In this document: positions 7,652 to 15,728 of the stretch, piece by piece
Layout: each line of letters begins with the position of its first letter
Numbering within the stretch: position 1 is the first letter of the stretch
Assembly: GCF_000382705.1 (NCBI RefSeq)
Contig: NZ_ARQE01000001.1
Location: 167,551-231,550 of the forward strand
Length of the DNA: 64,000 nucleotides
Direction of reading: 5' to 3'
Origin: Aureimonas ureilytica DSM 18598 = NBRC 106430
GTDB taxonomy: Bacteria; Pseudomonadota; Alphaproteobacteria; Rhizobiales; Rhizobiaceae
The notes under the pieces: generated by a model
What the model was told of the DNA's origin: nothing
What the model saw: the letters and a program-made list of their open reading frames with translations, nothing else
The model's database searches: none
Position numbers and translations under genes: made by a program

Positions 7652-9115
7652 TCAGGGGGCCTGGCGGATGCCGCCCATGTGGAGGGTCTTCACCTCCAGA
7701 TATTCCTCGATGCCGAGATGGGAGCCCTCACGGCCGAGGCCGGACTGCTTCACGCCGCCGAACGGGGCGACCTCGGTGGAGATCAGGCCGGTGTTGAGGC
7801 CGACCATGCCGAATTCCAGCGCCTCGCCGACGCGCCAGGCGCGCGAGAGGCTTTCGGTGTAGAAATAGGCGGCTAGGCCGAAGGGCGTGCCGTTGGCGAT
7901 CTCGATCGCCTCCTCTTCGCGCTCGAAGCGGAACAGCGGCGCGACGGGGCCGAAGGTTTCCTCGGACGCCAGCAGCATGTCGCGGTTCGCCTCGCCGATG
8001 ACGACGGGGCGCGCATATTGCGCTCCCTGCGGCATGGCCACGCTTTCGGCGAGGATGCGGCCGCCCTTGGCCTTGGCGTCGGCCACGTGACGCTCGATCT
8101 TCTCGATCGCCGCCGCGTTGATCATCGGGCCGATCGCCACGCCCTCTTCCGTGCCCGGCCCGACCTTCATGCCCCGGACGCGTTCGGCGAGCTTCTCGGC
8201 GAAGCGGTCGTAGATGCCGGACTGGACGAGGATGCGGTTGGCGCAGACGCAGGTCTGGCCGCCATTGCGGAACTTCGAGATCAGGACGCCCTCGATCGCG
8301 AGGTCGAGATCGGCATCGTCGAAGACGATGAAGGGCGCGTTGCCGCCGAGTTCCAGGCTGAGCCGCTTGATCGTATCGGCCGCCCCGCGCATCAGGAGCG
8401 CGCCGACCCGCGTCGAGCCCGTGAACGAGATCTTGCGCACGGCCTCCGATTCCATCAGCGCCTTGCCGATGCCGGTGGGCATGCCGGTGACGATGTTGAC
8501 GACGCCGGCCGGAATGCCGGCGCGCTCGGCCAGGACCCCGAGCGCCAGCGCCGAGAAGGGCGTGAACTCGGAGGGCTTGATGACGACCGTGCAGCCGGCC
8601 GCGAGCGCGGGCGCCACCTTGCGGGTGATCATCGCGTTCGGGAAGTTCCAGGGCGTGATGATGCCGCAGACGCCGACCGCTTCCTTCAGGACGAGAATGC
8701 GCCGGTCGGCCGTCGGCGAGGGAATGGTCGCCCCGCCGATGCGCCGGGCCTCCTCGGCGAACCATTTCACGAAGCTCGCGCCGTAGCGGATTTCGCCGCG
8801 CGCCTCGGTGAGCGGCTTGCCCTGTTCCATGGTGAGGATCTGCGCGAGGTCTTCCTCGTGCTCGATCATCAGCGCGTGCCAGGCCTCGATCAGCGCGGCG
8901 CGTTCGGCATGGGTCTTGCGCTTCCACGGGCCGAAGGCGCGCTCGGCGGCCTCGATCGCGGCCTGCGTCTCGGCCTCGCCCATGTCGGGCACGGTGCCGA
9001 TCGAGGCTTGCGTGGCGGGGTCGACGACGTCCACCGTCGCGCCCGAGCGGGCGTCGGCCCATGCGCCGCCGATCAGCCCCTGGAAGCGCAGGAGGTCCTT
9101 GTCCTTCAACTGCAT
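7652..9115 (-). CDS. NAD(P)-dependent succinate-semialdehyde dehydrogenase-like aldehyde dehydrogenase
   Basis: A 487-residue cytoplasmic aldehyde dehydrogenase of the GabD type. Motifs: the substrate/cofactor segment T-P-W-N-F-P near residue 150, F-T-G-S-T-R-V-G near 230, the general-base glutamate in L-E-L-G-G-N-A-P-F near 254 and the catalytic cysteine in G-G-Q-T-C-V-C-A-N-R near 288. The Cys-x-Cys pair is typical of GabD-like enzymes. It is 15 bp downstream of the tartrate-type dehydrogenase in the minus operon. It would oxidise a semialdehyde to an acid; succinate semialdehyde is the usual substrate, but glutarate or other semialdehydes are equally possible. It is clearly related to blcA at 24366. 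Confidence 0.92.
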   Translation of the reverse strand: MQLKDKDLLRFQGLIGGAWADARSGATVDVVDPATQASIGTVPDMGEAETQAAIEAAERAFGPWKRKTHAERAALIEAWHALMIEHEEDLAQILTMEQGKPLTEARGEIRYGASFVKWFAEEARRIGGATIPSPTADRRILVLKEAVGVCGIITPWNFPNAMITRKVAPALAAGCTVVIKPSEFTPFSALALGVLAERAGIPAGVVNIVTGMPTGIGKALMESEAVRKISFTGSTRVGALLMRGAADTIKRLSLELGGNAPFIVFDDADLDLAIEGVLISKFRNGGQTCVCANRILVQSGIYDRFAEKLAERVRGMKVGPGTEEGVAIGPMINAAAIEKIERHVADAKAKGGRILAESVAMPQGAQYARPVVIGEANRDMLLASEETFGPVAPLFRFEREEEAIEIANGTPFGLAAYFYTESLSRAWRVGEALEFGMVGLNTGLISTEVAPFGGVKQSGLGREGSHLGIEEYLEVKTLHMGGIRQAP

Positions 9116-9130
9116 GTCGTCATCCTTCCG

Positions 9131-10174
9131 TTAGTTCAAGGCGTCGAGGACGGCCTTGGCGATCGCGTCGGTCTTGTCCTGTCCGGGGCGCGTGCCGATG
9201 CCCTGCGCGGTCGCCGCTTCCACCGCGCGCATCACGTCCGCTGCTGCGTCGCGCTCGCCCAGATGCTCCAGCATCATCGCGCCCGACCAGATCGTCGCGA
9301 TCGGGTTGGCGATTCCCAGATGCGCGATGTCGGGGGCCGAGCCGTGGACGGGCTCGAACATGGAGGGCGCGGTGCGGTCCGGGTTGATATTGGCGGAGGC
9401 CGCGAAGCCGAGGCCGCCCTGGATGGCGGCGCCCAGATCGGTGAGGATGTCGCCGAAGAGGTTGGAGGCGACGATGACGTCCAGCGTTTCGGGCGCCATC
9501 ACCATGCGCGCCGCCATGGCGTCGATATGGTAGGGCGTGACCTCGACGTCCGGATAGTCGGCCGAGATCGCCTGGGTCATCTCGTCCCAGAACACCATCG
9601 TGTGCTTCTGGGCGTTGGACTTGGTGACGGAAGCCAGCTTGCCGCGACGCGCGCGCGCCTGCTCGAAGCCGAAGCGCAGGATGCGCTCGACACCGCGCCG
9701 GGTGAAGACGGCGGTCTCCACGGCCACCTCGTCGGGCGTGCCGACATGGACCCGGCCGCCCGCGCCCGAATATTCGCCCTCGGTGTTCTCGCGGATGCAG
9801 AGGATGTCGAAGCCCTCCTTGCGCAAGGGACCCTCGACGCCCGGCAGAAGGCGGTGCGGGCGGATGTTGGCATATTGCGTGAAGGCCTTGCGGATCGGCA
9901 GCAAGAGGCCGTGCAGCGACACGGAATCGGGCACTTCGGCCGGCCATCCGACCGCGCCCAGAAACACCGCGTCGAAGCCACGCAACGTCTCGATGCCGTC
10001 AGCGGGCATCATCGCGCCGGTTTCGCGATAGAAGGCGCAGGACCAGGGAAAGCGGGTCGCCTCGAGCGCGAAGCCGCGCGAGGCGGCGGCCCGTTCGAGC
10101 ACGGTCCAGGCGGTGTCGATGACGGCCGGCCCGATGCCGTCGCCGGGAACGAGCGCGATGCGATGGGTCTTCAT
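9131..10174 (-). CDS. ttuC: Tartrate/D-malate-type dehydrogenase (isocitrate/isopropylmalate dehydrogenase superfamily)
   Basis: A 347-residue beta-decarboxylating dehydrogenase. The N terminus A-L-V-P-G-D-G-I-G-P is typical, as are C-I-R-E-N-T-E-G-E-Y-S near residue 133-143, the K-S-N-A segment near 188, and the metal-binding D-I-L-T-D-L-G-A near 249-256. The P-V-H-G-S-A-P-D-I near residues 280-290 closes the NAD site. Length and the short loops match TtuC/DmlA enzymes, which act on tartrate or D-malate, rather than LeuB. It starts 67 bp after the cupin gene and ends 15 bp before the aldehyde dehydrogenase. In this operon it probably oxidises a hydroxy-dicarboxylate or a related 2-hydroxyacid; the symbol is by similarity only. 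Confidence 0.87.
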   Translation of the reverse strand: MKTHRIALVPGDGIGPAVIDTAWTVLERAAASRGFALEATRFPWSCAFYRETGAMMPADGIETLRGFDAVFLGAVGWPAEVPDSVSLHGLLLPIRKAFTQYANIRPHRLLPGVEGPLRKEGFDILCIRENTEGEYSGAGGRVHVGTPDEVAVETAVFTRRGVERILRFGFEQARARRGKLASVTKSNAQKHTMVFWDEMTQAISADYPDVEVTPYHIDAMAARMVMAPETLDVIVASNLFGDILTDLGAAIQGGLGFAASANINPDRTAPSMFEPVHGSAPDIAHLGIANPIATIWSGAMMLEHLGERDAAADVMRAVEAATAQGIGTRPGQDKTDAIAKAVLDALN

Positions 10175-10241
10175 GAGGCTCCTCGATGATAGGCGGGACC
10201 CGTGGGCGCGGCGGCCATGCCGCCGGCCCGGCGGAGGATCG

Positions 10242-10598
10242 TTACTCGTAGACGCAGACGTAGATCTTGCGAACCGTCTCGATCGTGCGCCACACGCCGA
10301 CGAAGCCGGGCTTCATGACGAAGCTGTCGCCGGCGCGGAACGTGTAGGTCGGGCCGTCCTTCTCCACGATCTCGACGTGGCCGGCGAGGATGTGGCAGAA
10401 CTCGAAGGTCGTGCCCTTGATCGAATGGGTCTCGCCGGGCGTGGCTTCCCAGATGCCGGTCTTGACCTTCTCGCCGTTGGAATCGTCCTGCGCCCAGGTC
10501 TTGAAGCTGGGCGAGCCCGAGATCAGGCGCTCGGGCAGGGGAACGGCGGGCTTGGGCTCGAAACTCGGGTTGGTGTCGATCGGAACGATCAGCGACAT
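10242..10598 (-). CDS. Cupin-domain protein (DUF861/cupin_3 type)
   Basis: A 118-residue single cupin. The small beta-barrel features are visible: T-G-I-W-E-A-T-P-G near residue 47-55, E-F-C-H-I-L-A-G-H-V-E near residue 66-76, and the second motif R-A-G-D-S-F-V-M-K-P-G-F near residue 88-99. The usual cupin histidine pair is partly replaced, as is common in the DUF861 subgroup, so metal binding is uncertain. It lies between the hydroxyacid reductase (29 bp upstream) and the tartrate-type dehydrogenase. Related cupins often accompany polyamine or amino-acid oxidation operons, with unproven roles. Confidence 0.85.
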   Translation of the reverse strand: MSLIVPIDTNPSFEPKPAVPLPERLISGSPSFKTWAQDDSNGEKVKTGIWEATPGETHSIKGTTFEFCHILAGHVEIVEKDGPTYTFRAGDSFVMKPGFVGVWRTIETVRKIYVCVYE

Positions 10599-10627
10599 GG
10601 ATCAGGTCTCCTGTAAGGGGGATGGGG

Positions 10628-11563
10628 TCAGTAGCCGCGCGCGCGATCGACGAGGCCGATCATCGGCTCGCCGGAGCGGTGGCGGCGGATATTGTCGATC
10701 ACGGCACGGGCGGCGGTGCCGGCCTGCGTCACGCTCGCCACATGCGGCGTAACGATCACCTGCGGGTGGCGCCAGAGCGGATGGCCGGCGGGCAGCGGCT
10801 CGGGGTCGGTGACGTCGAGCATGGCGGCCGAGAGATGCTTGGCGTCGAGCGCGGCCAGAAGCGCCGAAGCGTCGAGCTGCGGCCCGCGCCCGGCATGGAC
10901 GAGCGCCGCCCCTTGCGGCAGCCGGGCGAAGAGATCGGCGTCGAGGATGCCGCGCGTTTCGTCCGTCAAGGGCAGGAGGCAGACGAGGATGTCGGTGCGC
11001 GCCAGGAAGGCGCCGAGCCCGTCCGCGCCGTGGAAGCTTTCGACGCCCTCCAGGCTACGGGCCGAGCGGCTCCAGCCGGCGAGCGGGAAGCCGAAGGGCT
11101 TCAACCGCTCCATCGCCGCCTGCGCGAGCATGCCCTGCCCCAGAAACCCGACGCGCCGCTCCTCCGCCTGCCGGGGCGGCAGGGCTCGCCAGACCTCGGC
11201 CTCCTGCTGCGCGCGATAGGCGGGCAAGTCCCGGTGAAGGGCGAGAACCGCCAGGGCGACATATTCCTGCATCATGCGGATGATGCCGTCCTCGACCATG
11301 CGCACCAGAGCGACCCTCGGCGACAGGCCGACCGTGTCGAACTGGTCCACCCCCGCCCCGATCGAGAAGACGACCTCCAGATTGCGATAGCGGGCCAGGT
11401 CCTGCGGGATGGTCCAGGTCAGGAGATAGCGCACGTCGTCGGCTTCGACGGCGGCGGCGTCGGTCACGAAATCGACCTCGGGCAGATCGGCCGCGAAGGC
11501 CGGCGCGAAGACGGCGGCGCGCTCCTGGGTCGAGTTGAACAGGAAGACGGGGCGGACGCTCAT
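10628..11563 (-). CDS. D-2-hydroxyacid dehydrogenase, glyoxylate/hydroxypyruvate reductase A-like
   Basis: A 311-residue NAD(P)-dependent 2-hydroxyacid dehydrogenase of the GhrA branch. The nucleotide-binding motif [10 protein letters not shown] is near residue 137-146, [12 protein letters not shown] near 200-211, the catalytic arginine in A-G-R-G near 228 and the catalytic histidine in T-P-H-V-A-S near 276-281. The start was set at ATG 11563, which overlaps the stop of the upstream deacetylase in an ATGA pattern and gives the family-typical N terminus; the frame extends 14 codons further. It reduces 2-oxoacids such as glyoxylate or hydroxypyruvate. Here it may remove a 2-oxoacid formed by deamination. 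Confidence 0.88.
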   Translation of the reverse strand: MSVRPVFLFNSTQERAAVFAPAFAADLPEVDFVTDAAAVEADDVRYLLTWTIPQDLARYRNLEVVFSIGAGVDQFDTVGLSPRVALVRMVEDGIIRMMQEYVALAVLALHRDLPAYRAQQEAEVWRALPPRQAEERRVGFLGQGMLAQAAMERLKPFGFPLAGWSRSARSLEGVESFHGADGLGAFLARTDILVCLLPLTDETRGILDADLFARLPQGAALVHAGRGPQLDASALLAALDAKHLSAAMLDVTDPEPLPAGHPLWRHPQVIVTPHVASVTQAGTAARAVIDNIRRHRSGEPMIGLVDRARGY

Positions 11564-12681
11564 GCGCGCAGCCTTTCGCCGAGTCGCAGGATCATCGCCA
11601 GACACGCCTCCAGTTCGCCGCGCGTGATGAACTCGTCCGGGCGGTGCGCGCGGGCGATGTCGCCCGGCCCGCAGATCACGGCATCATGGCCCGCGTCCTG
11701 GAAGAGCCCGGCTTCCGTGCCGTAGCTGACGGCCTCGATCAGGGGCCGGCCGGTCAGCTCGCCCATCAGGGCGGCGAGCGCGCTCTCAGGCGAAAGCGCC
11801 AGCGCGGGATAGGCGGAGAGCTCGCTCCAGCCGACCGAGAAGCCCTCGGCCTCCAGAGCGCCGAGCCGGGCGCGCAGCGGCTCCAGGAGCGCGCGGGGGT
11901 TCGCCCCCGCGATGGCGCGCACCTCGACCTCGGCCGTGCAATGGTCGGGGATCACGTTGAGCGCCCGCCCGCCTGTGACGATGCCGACCTGAAGCGTCGA
12001 ATAGGGCGGCGCGAAGCGCGGGTCGAACGGACCCGCTTCCAGCGCGCGCCCCTCTGCCACCGCTTCGCCCAGCACGCCGACCATCGCATGGACGGCGTTG
12101 AGCCCCTGGTCGGGACGCGAGGAATGGCCGGACCGCCCCTTCACCTCCAGCCGCGCCGCCGCCTTGCCCTTGTGCGCGAGCACGGCCTGAAGACCGCTCG
12201 GCTCGCCGACGAGAACGCCGAGCGGCTTGGCGCAGAGCTTCGGCAGTTCGGCGATCATGTGCGGCACGCCGCGACAGCCCGCTTCCTCGTCATAGGAGAA
12301 GGCGAGATGCAGGGGGCGCCGGAGCGGCGTGGCGGCGAGCATGGGGAGCGCTGCGAGGGCGCAGGCGAGAAAGCCCTTCATGTCCGTCGTGCCGCGCCCG
12401 TAGAGGCGATCGCCCTCGCCCCGCAGCGTGAAGGGATCGGCGCTCCAACCGCTTTCGGTCGCGGGAACGACGTCGGTGTGGCCCGACAGGACATAGCCCG
12501 GCACGTCGGCCGGGCCGATCGTCGCGAAGAGATTGGCCCGGTCGCCTTCCGGCCCCGGAAGCACATGGACCACGGCGCCGTGGGACCGGCAATATTCGAC
12601 GATCCAGTCCGTGATCGGCCCGTTGGGCGTGCCGACGACGGACGGAAAGCCGACCAGCGTCGCCAGAATGTCCTCCACCAT
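11560..12681 (-). CDS. M20-family N-acetyl amino acid deacetylase (ArgE/acetylornithine deacetylase-like)
   Basis: A 373-residue metallohydrolase of the M20 family. Metal and catalytic motifs are present: S-G-H-T-D-V-V-P-A near residue 73, [10 protein letters not shown] near 104-113 and the general-base region [10 protein letters not shown] near 136-145. The dimerisation lid lies in the middle. I used ATG 12681, preceded by GGAGG at a 7-nt distance; the open frame runs on upstream but loses homology. It is the first gene of the minus operon and is translationally coupled to the next gene by an ATGA overlap. ArgE-like enzymes hydrolyse N-acetylornithine and other N-acetyl amino acids. With the DoeB-like protein, it is the second deacylase within 10 kb. 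Confidence 0.88.
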   Translation of the reverse strand: MVEDILATLVGFPSVVGTPNGPITDWIVEYCRSHGAVVHVLPGPEGDRANLFATIGPADVPGYVLSGHTDVVPATESGWSADPFTLRGEGDRLYGRGTTDMKGFLACALAALPMLAATPLRRPLHLAFSYDEEAGCRGVPHMIAELPKLCAKPLGVLVGEPSGLQAVLAHKGKAAARLEVKGRSGHSSRPDQGLNAVHAMVGVLGEAVAEGRALEAGPFDPRFAPPYSTLQVGIVTGGRALNVIPDHCTAEVEVRAIAGANPRALLEPLRARLGALEAEGFSVGWSELSAYPALALSPESALAALMGELTGRPLIEAVSYGTEAGLFQDAGHDAVICGPGDIARAHRPDEFITRGELEACLAMILRLGERLRA

Positions 12682-12961
12682 ATCAGCGCCTCCATTGGGA
12701 ATGGGCCAAGGGTAGAGAAACGGGCGGGCCGTTCGTGCCGTAGATCGGGGAAGTTCGGAGGAAGATACCGAAAGCCGCCCGGTCTGCGGTAGAACCTTCG
12801 GCCTCTCCCGGATCACCCTACGACCCGAACCACATCGCCCGGGTTCTCGCCCTCCCGGAAGGGCCGGACCCGCCGCTTCCTCCCATCGAGCGCATGGGGC
12901 CGACGCAGGTCGCCGCAGCCCCTCTGCCTCGCAAAACGCATCGGAAAGGCGGGAACGCCGC

Positions 12962-13828
12962 ATGGAAACCGCCAGCCGGGATCGCGACATCGCGACGGAC
13001 GACGTCGCACTCGTTCCCTTCTCCACCCGCCATCTGCCGGGCGCGCACAAGCTGTCCGTGGATCTGCGCTGGCCCTATCGGATGGAGGATTGGGACTTCG
13101 CCCTGCAGGTCGGCCGGGGCTTCGTGCTGGAGCGCCAAGGCGAGGTGATCGCCACCGCCGCCTGGTTCCCCTATGGGCCGGATTTCGCGACGATCGGCAT
13201 GATCATCGTATCGGGCGCGGCGCAGGGGCGCGGCTATGGCGCCAAGCTCATGGACGCGCTTCTCGACGCGGCCGGGCCGCGCGTCCTGCTTCTCAACTCG
13301 ACGCCGGAAGGCCAGCCGCTCTACCTGCGGCGCGGCTTCGAGCCCGTGGGCACGATCCACCAGCACCAGGGCCTTCTGTCACGCCGCGTCGAGGCCCCCT
13401 CGCCAGACGTCGTGCGCCCGATGGAAACAACCGATCTCGGCGCGGTCCTGCGTCTCGACGAGGAGGCGACCGGCGCCCCGCGCCGCCTGCTTCTGGAGCG
13501 GCTTCTCGACGCCGGCGAGGCGCAGGTTCTCCTGCGCGACGGTGCGGTCGCGGGCTATGCCGTCTCGCGTGTCTGGGGACGCGGCCATGTCGTCGGCCCC
13601 GTCATCGCCCCCTCGGCAGAGGACGCGCGCCTCCTGATCGAGGCCGCCCTGTCGCGGCTCGAAGGGTGCTTCGTGCGGATCGACACGGAGCTGGACACCG
13701 GCCTCTCGCCCTGGTTCGAGGAGATCGGCCTGCCGCAGGTCAGCGACGCGCTGATCATGGTTCGCGGCACGATGCCGCCGCGCGGGCCGGCCCGCGTCTT
13801 CGCGCTTTCCAACCAATCCCTGAACTAG
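12962..13828 (+). CDS. Two-domain GNAT N-acetyltransferase
   Basis: A 288-residue protein. The N-terminal half is a GNAT domain with the acetyl-CoA motif A-A-Q-G-R-G-Y-G-A-K-L-M near residues 81-92 and the motif B region L-Y-L-R-R-G-F-E near 120-127. The C-terminal half (about 145-270) resembles the second, degenerate acetyltransferase domain found in this subgroup. It begins 280 bp from the divergent ArgE operon and sits between two catabolic operons. It could acetylate an amine of the same pathway or act as a protective enzyme; the acceptor is unknown. Start ATG 12962 has only a weak Shine-Dalgarno (GAACGCCGC context), so an internal start is possible. Confidence 0.82.
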   Translation: METASRDRDIATDDVALVPFSTRHLPGAHKLSVDLRWPYRMEDWDFALQVGRGFVLERQGEVIATAAWFPYGPDFATIGMIIVSGAAQGRGYGAKLMDALLDAAGPRVLLLNSTPEGQPLYLRRGFEPVGTIHQHQGLLSRRVEAPSPDVVRPMETTDLGAVLRLDEEATGAPRRLLLERLLDAGEAQVLLRDGAVAGYAVSRVWGRGHVVGPVIAPSAEDARLLIEAALSRLEGCFVRIDTELDTGLSPWFEEIGLPQVSDALIMVRGTMPPRGPARVFALSNQSLN

Positions 13829-13839
13829 GACGCGCCGGC

Positions 13840-14022
13840 ATGTCGCATGCCTGCCGTCCCGGCACCCTGCCGCCCCCGCGCTCCCGTTGGGCGCGGGGGC
13901 GCAGGCAGAACGCCACGGAGGTCGGCCGCGCGGCGCGGCCCGCCATTCCCGGCCCTTTCGGCAAGCCCTGGTTCCTGCCGATCGTCGGCGCCTATTCCCG
14001 CATCAAGGACCGTTTCCAATGA
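13840..14022 (+). CDS. Hypothetical 60-residue ORF, possibly a gene remnant
   Basis: A short frame with AGGA nine nucleotides before ATG 13840, ending in a TGA that overlaps the next gene's ATG (ATGA at 14019-14022). The first half is arginine/proline-rich low complexity. The last 23 residues (F-G-K-P-W-F-L-P-I-V-G-A-Y-S-R-I-K-D-R-F) look like the natural C terminus of a protein, with aromatic-rich amphipathic character. I cannot name the family. It may be the surviving tail of a gene once upstream of the aldehyde dehydrogenase, or a leader ORF coupled to it. Confidence 0.3.
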   Translation: MSHACRPGTLPPPRSRWARGRRQNATEVGRAARPAIPGPFGKPWFLPIVGAYSRIKDRFQ

Positions 14023-15485
14023 TCGATCCCGTCCGGCATCTCGAAGAATCGGGCCATCTCTCGCGCTTCTACATCGACGGCATCTGGGTCGAGCCGCAGG
14101 GCCGCGAGCGGGCCGGCGTCGTCGATCCGGCTTCCGAATCCGTGATCGCGGAGATCCCGCTCGGCTCGGTCGCGGATGCGGACCGCGCCGTTCGCGCCGC
14201 CCGCAAGGCCTTTGCCGGCTGGTCGCGCACGGCGCCGGCCGAGCGCGCGGCGCTCCTGTCGCGCGTCCACGCGCTGGTTCTGGAGCGCGCCGAGCTGATC
14301 GCGCAGGCGCTGACCGGGGAGATGGGCGCGGCGATCTCCTATGCGCGGCAGGCGCAGGTGCCGCTTGCCGTCGAGCACCTGCGCGTGGCGCGGGACAATC
14401 TTCTGGACTTTCCCTTCGTCTCGCAGCGCGGCACCACGGCGATATGCAAGGAGCCGATCGGCGTCTGCGCGCTGATCACGCCCTGGAACTGGCCGCTCTA
14501 CCAGATCACCGCCAAGGTCGGCCCGGCGCTCGCCGCCGGCTGCACCGTGATCCTGAAGCCGAGCGAATTGTCGCCGCTGAGCGCCCTCCTGTTTGCCGAG
14601 ATCATGGACGAGGCCGGCTGCCCGCCGGGCGTCTTCAACCTCGTGCACGGGTCCGGCCCGGTGGTCGGCGAAGCCCTCGCCTCGCACGAGGAGGTCGACA
14701 TGATCTCGATCACCGGCTCGACGCGGGCCGGCGTCCTCGTGGCGCAGGCCGCCGCGCCGACGGTGAAGCGCGTCGCGCAGGAGCTCGGCGGCAAGTCGCC
14801 CAACATCGTCCTGCCCGACGCCGATCTCGCCCGCTGCGTGCCGCTCGGCGTCGCCTCGGCCATGCGCAATCTCGGCCAGTCCTGCAGCGCGCCGACAAGG
14901 ATGCTGGTGCCCCGCGCGCGCTTGGCCGAGGTCGAGGCGCTGGCGGCCGAGACGGCCGAGGGCTTTGCCGTCGGCGATCCCCAAGACGAGGCGACGACGC
15001 ACGGCCCCATCGCCAACCGCGCCCAGTACGAGCGCATCCAGACCATGATCGAGGCCGGCGTCGCGGAAGGCGCCAAGCTCGTCACCGGCGGGCCGGGGCG
15101 GCCGGACGGTCTGGACAGCGGGCTCTTCGCGCGGCCGACGATCTTTTCCGACGTGCGCCCCGACATGGCGATCGCGCGCGAGGAGATTTTCGGGCCGGTG
15201 CTCGCCATCCTGCCCTATGACAGCGTGGAGGAGGCGATCGAGATCGCCAACGACACGATCTACGGCCTCGGCGCGCATGTGCACGGCGCCGATCTCGAGC
15301 AGGCCCGCGCCGTCGCCGCCCAGATCCGCGCGGGGCAGGTCCATATCAACGCGCCGGCCTGGGACCCCCAGGCGCCCTTCGGCGGCTACAAGCGCTCCGG
15401 CAACGGGCGCGAATACGGGCGCGAGGGCATGGAAGAATATCTCGAAACGAAATCCGTCCTCGGTTTCTACCCGAACCCCGCCTGA
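14019..15485 (+). CDS. NAD-dependent aldehyde dehydrogenase
   Basis: A 488-residue aldehyde dehydrogenase. Motifs: I-T-P-W-N-W-P near residue 153-159, I-T-G-S-T-R-A-G near 231-238, the glutamate base in Q-E-L-G-G-K-S-P-N near 254-262 and the catalytic cysteine in L-G-Q-S-C-S-A-P-T-R near 286-295. It differs from the GabD-like enzymes in the window by having C-S-A-P-T instead of C-V-C-A-N, so it belongs to another subfamily (broad aliphatic or betaine/aminoaldehyde type). ATG 14019 has AAGGA nine nucleotides upstream; the frame extends upstream but without homology. It probably serves the same catabolic block; the substrate is not predictable. Confidence 0.9.
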   Translation: MIDPVRHLEESGHLSRFYIDGIWVEPQGRERAGVVDPASESVIAEIPLGSVADADRAVRAARKAFAGWSRTAPAERAALLSRVHALVLERAELIAQALTGEMGAAISYARQAQVPLAVEHLRVARDNLLDFPFVSQRGTTAICKEPIGVCALITPWNWPLYQITAKVGPALAAGCTVILKPSELSPLSALLFAEIMDEAGCPPGVFNLVHGSGPVVGEALASHEEVDMISITGSTRAGVLVAQAAAPTVKRVAQELGGKSPNIVLPDADLARCVPLGVASAMRNLGQSCSAPTRMLVPRARLAEVEALAAETAEGFAVGDPQDEATTHGPIANRAQYERIQTMIEAGVAEGAKLVTGGPGRPDGLDSGLFARPTIFSDVRPDMAIAREEIFGPVLAILPYDSVEEAIEIANDTIYGLGAHVHGADLEQARAVAAQIRAGQVHINAPAWDPQAPFGGYKRSGNGREYGREGMEEYLETKSVLGFYPNPA

Positions 15486-15728
15486 CGAGAGCGCGCCCAT
15501 GGTCCCGTCCGGGTCGGAAGCCCGGACGCGGGAGCTCGTCTTGGACGAGGCGGCCTTGTCCAGCCCGGCCTTGGGTGCGCCCCGGCGCGCCTGTCGCCGG
15601 CATCGCGCGGCAGGACCTTTCTATCGGCCGCTTCCTTCTCGCCGCCTCCCGAGCGCACGCCATTCCCGCCTCGGGCTGACTTTGAGGCCGGCGGCGCGCT
15701 CGCCCGAGCCCGCCGCCGGCCGACAGGG
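15486..15728. other. Intergenic region between convergent genes
   Basis: A 243-bp gap between the aldehyde dehydrogenase and the convergent autotransporter gene. Apart from the hairpin at 15686-15721 nothing is recognisable. Frames that cross it are GC-driven shadows of the neighbours. Confidence 0.5.
15686..15721 (-). terminator. Perfect 10-bp stem downstream of the autotransporter gene
   Basis: The arms GGCCGGCGGC (15686-15695) and GCCGCCGGCC (15712-15721) are exact reverse complements with a 16-nt loop, and sit 7 bp past the stop codon of the minus-strand autotransporter. Only a short run of T follows on the minus strand, so it is a GC-strong hairpin rather than a textbook intrinsic terminator. 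Confidence 0.5.
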
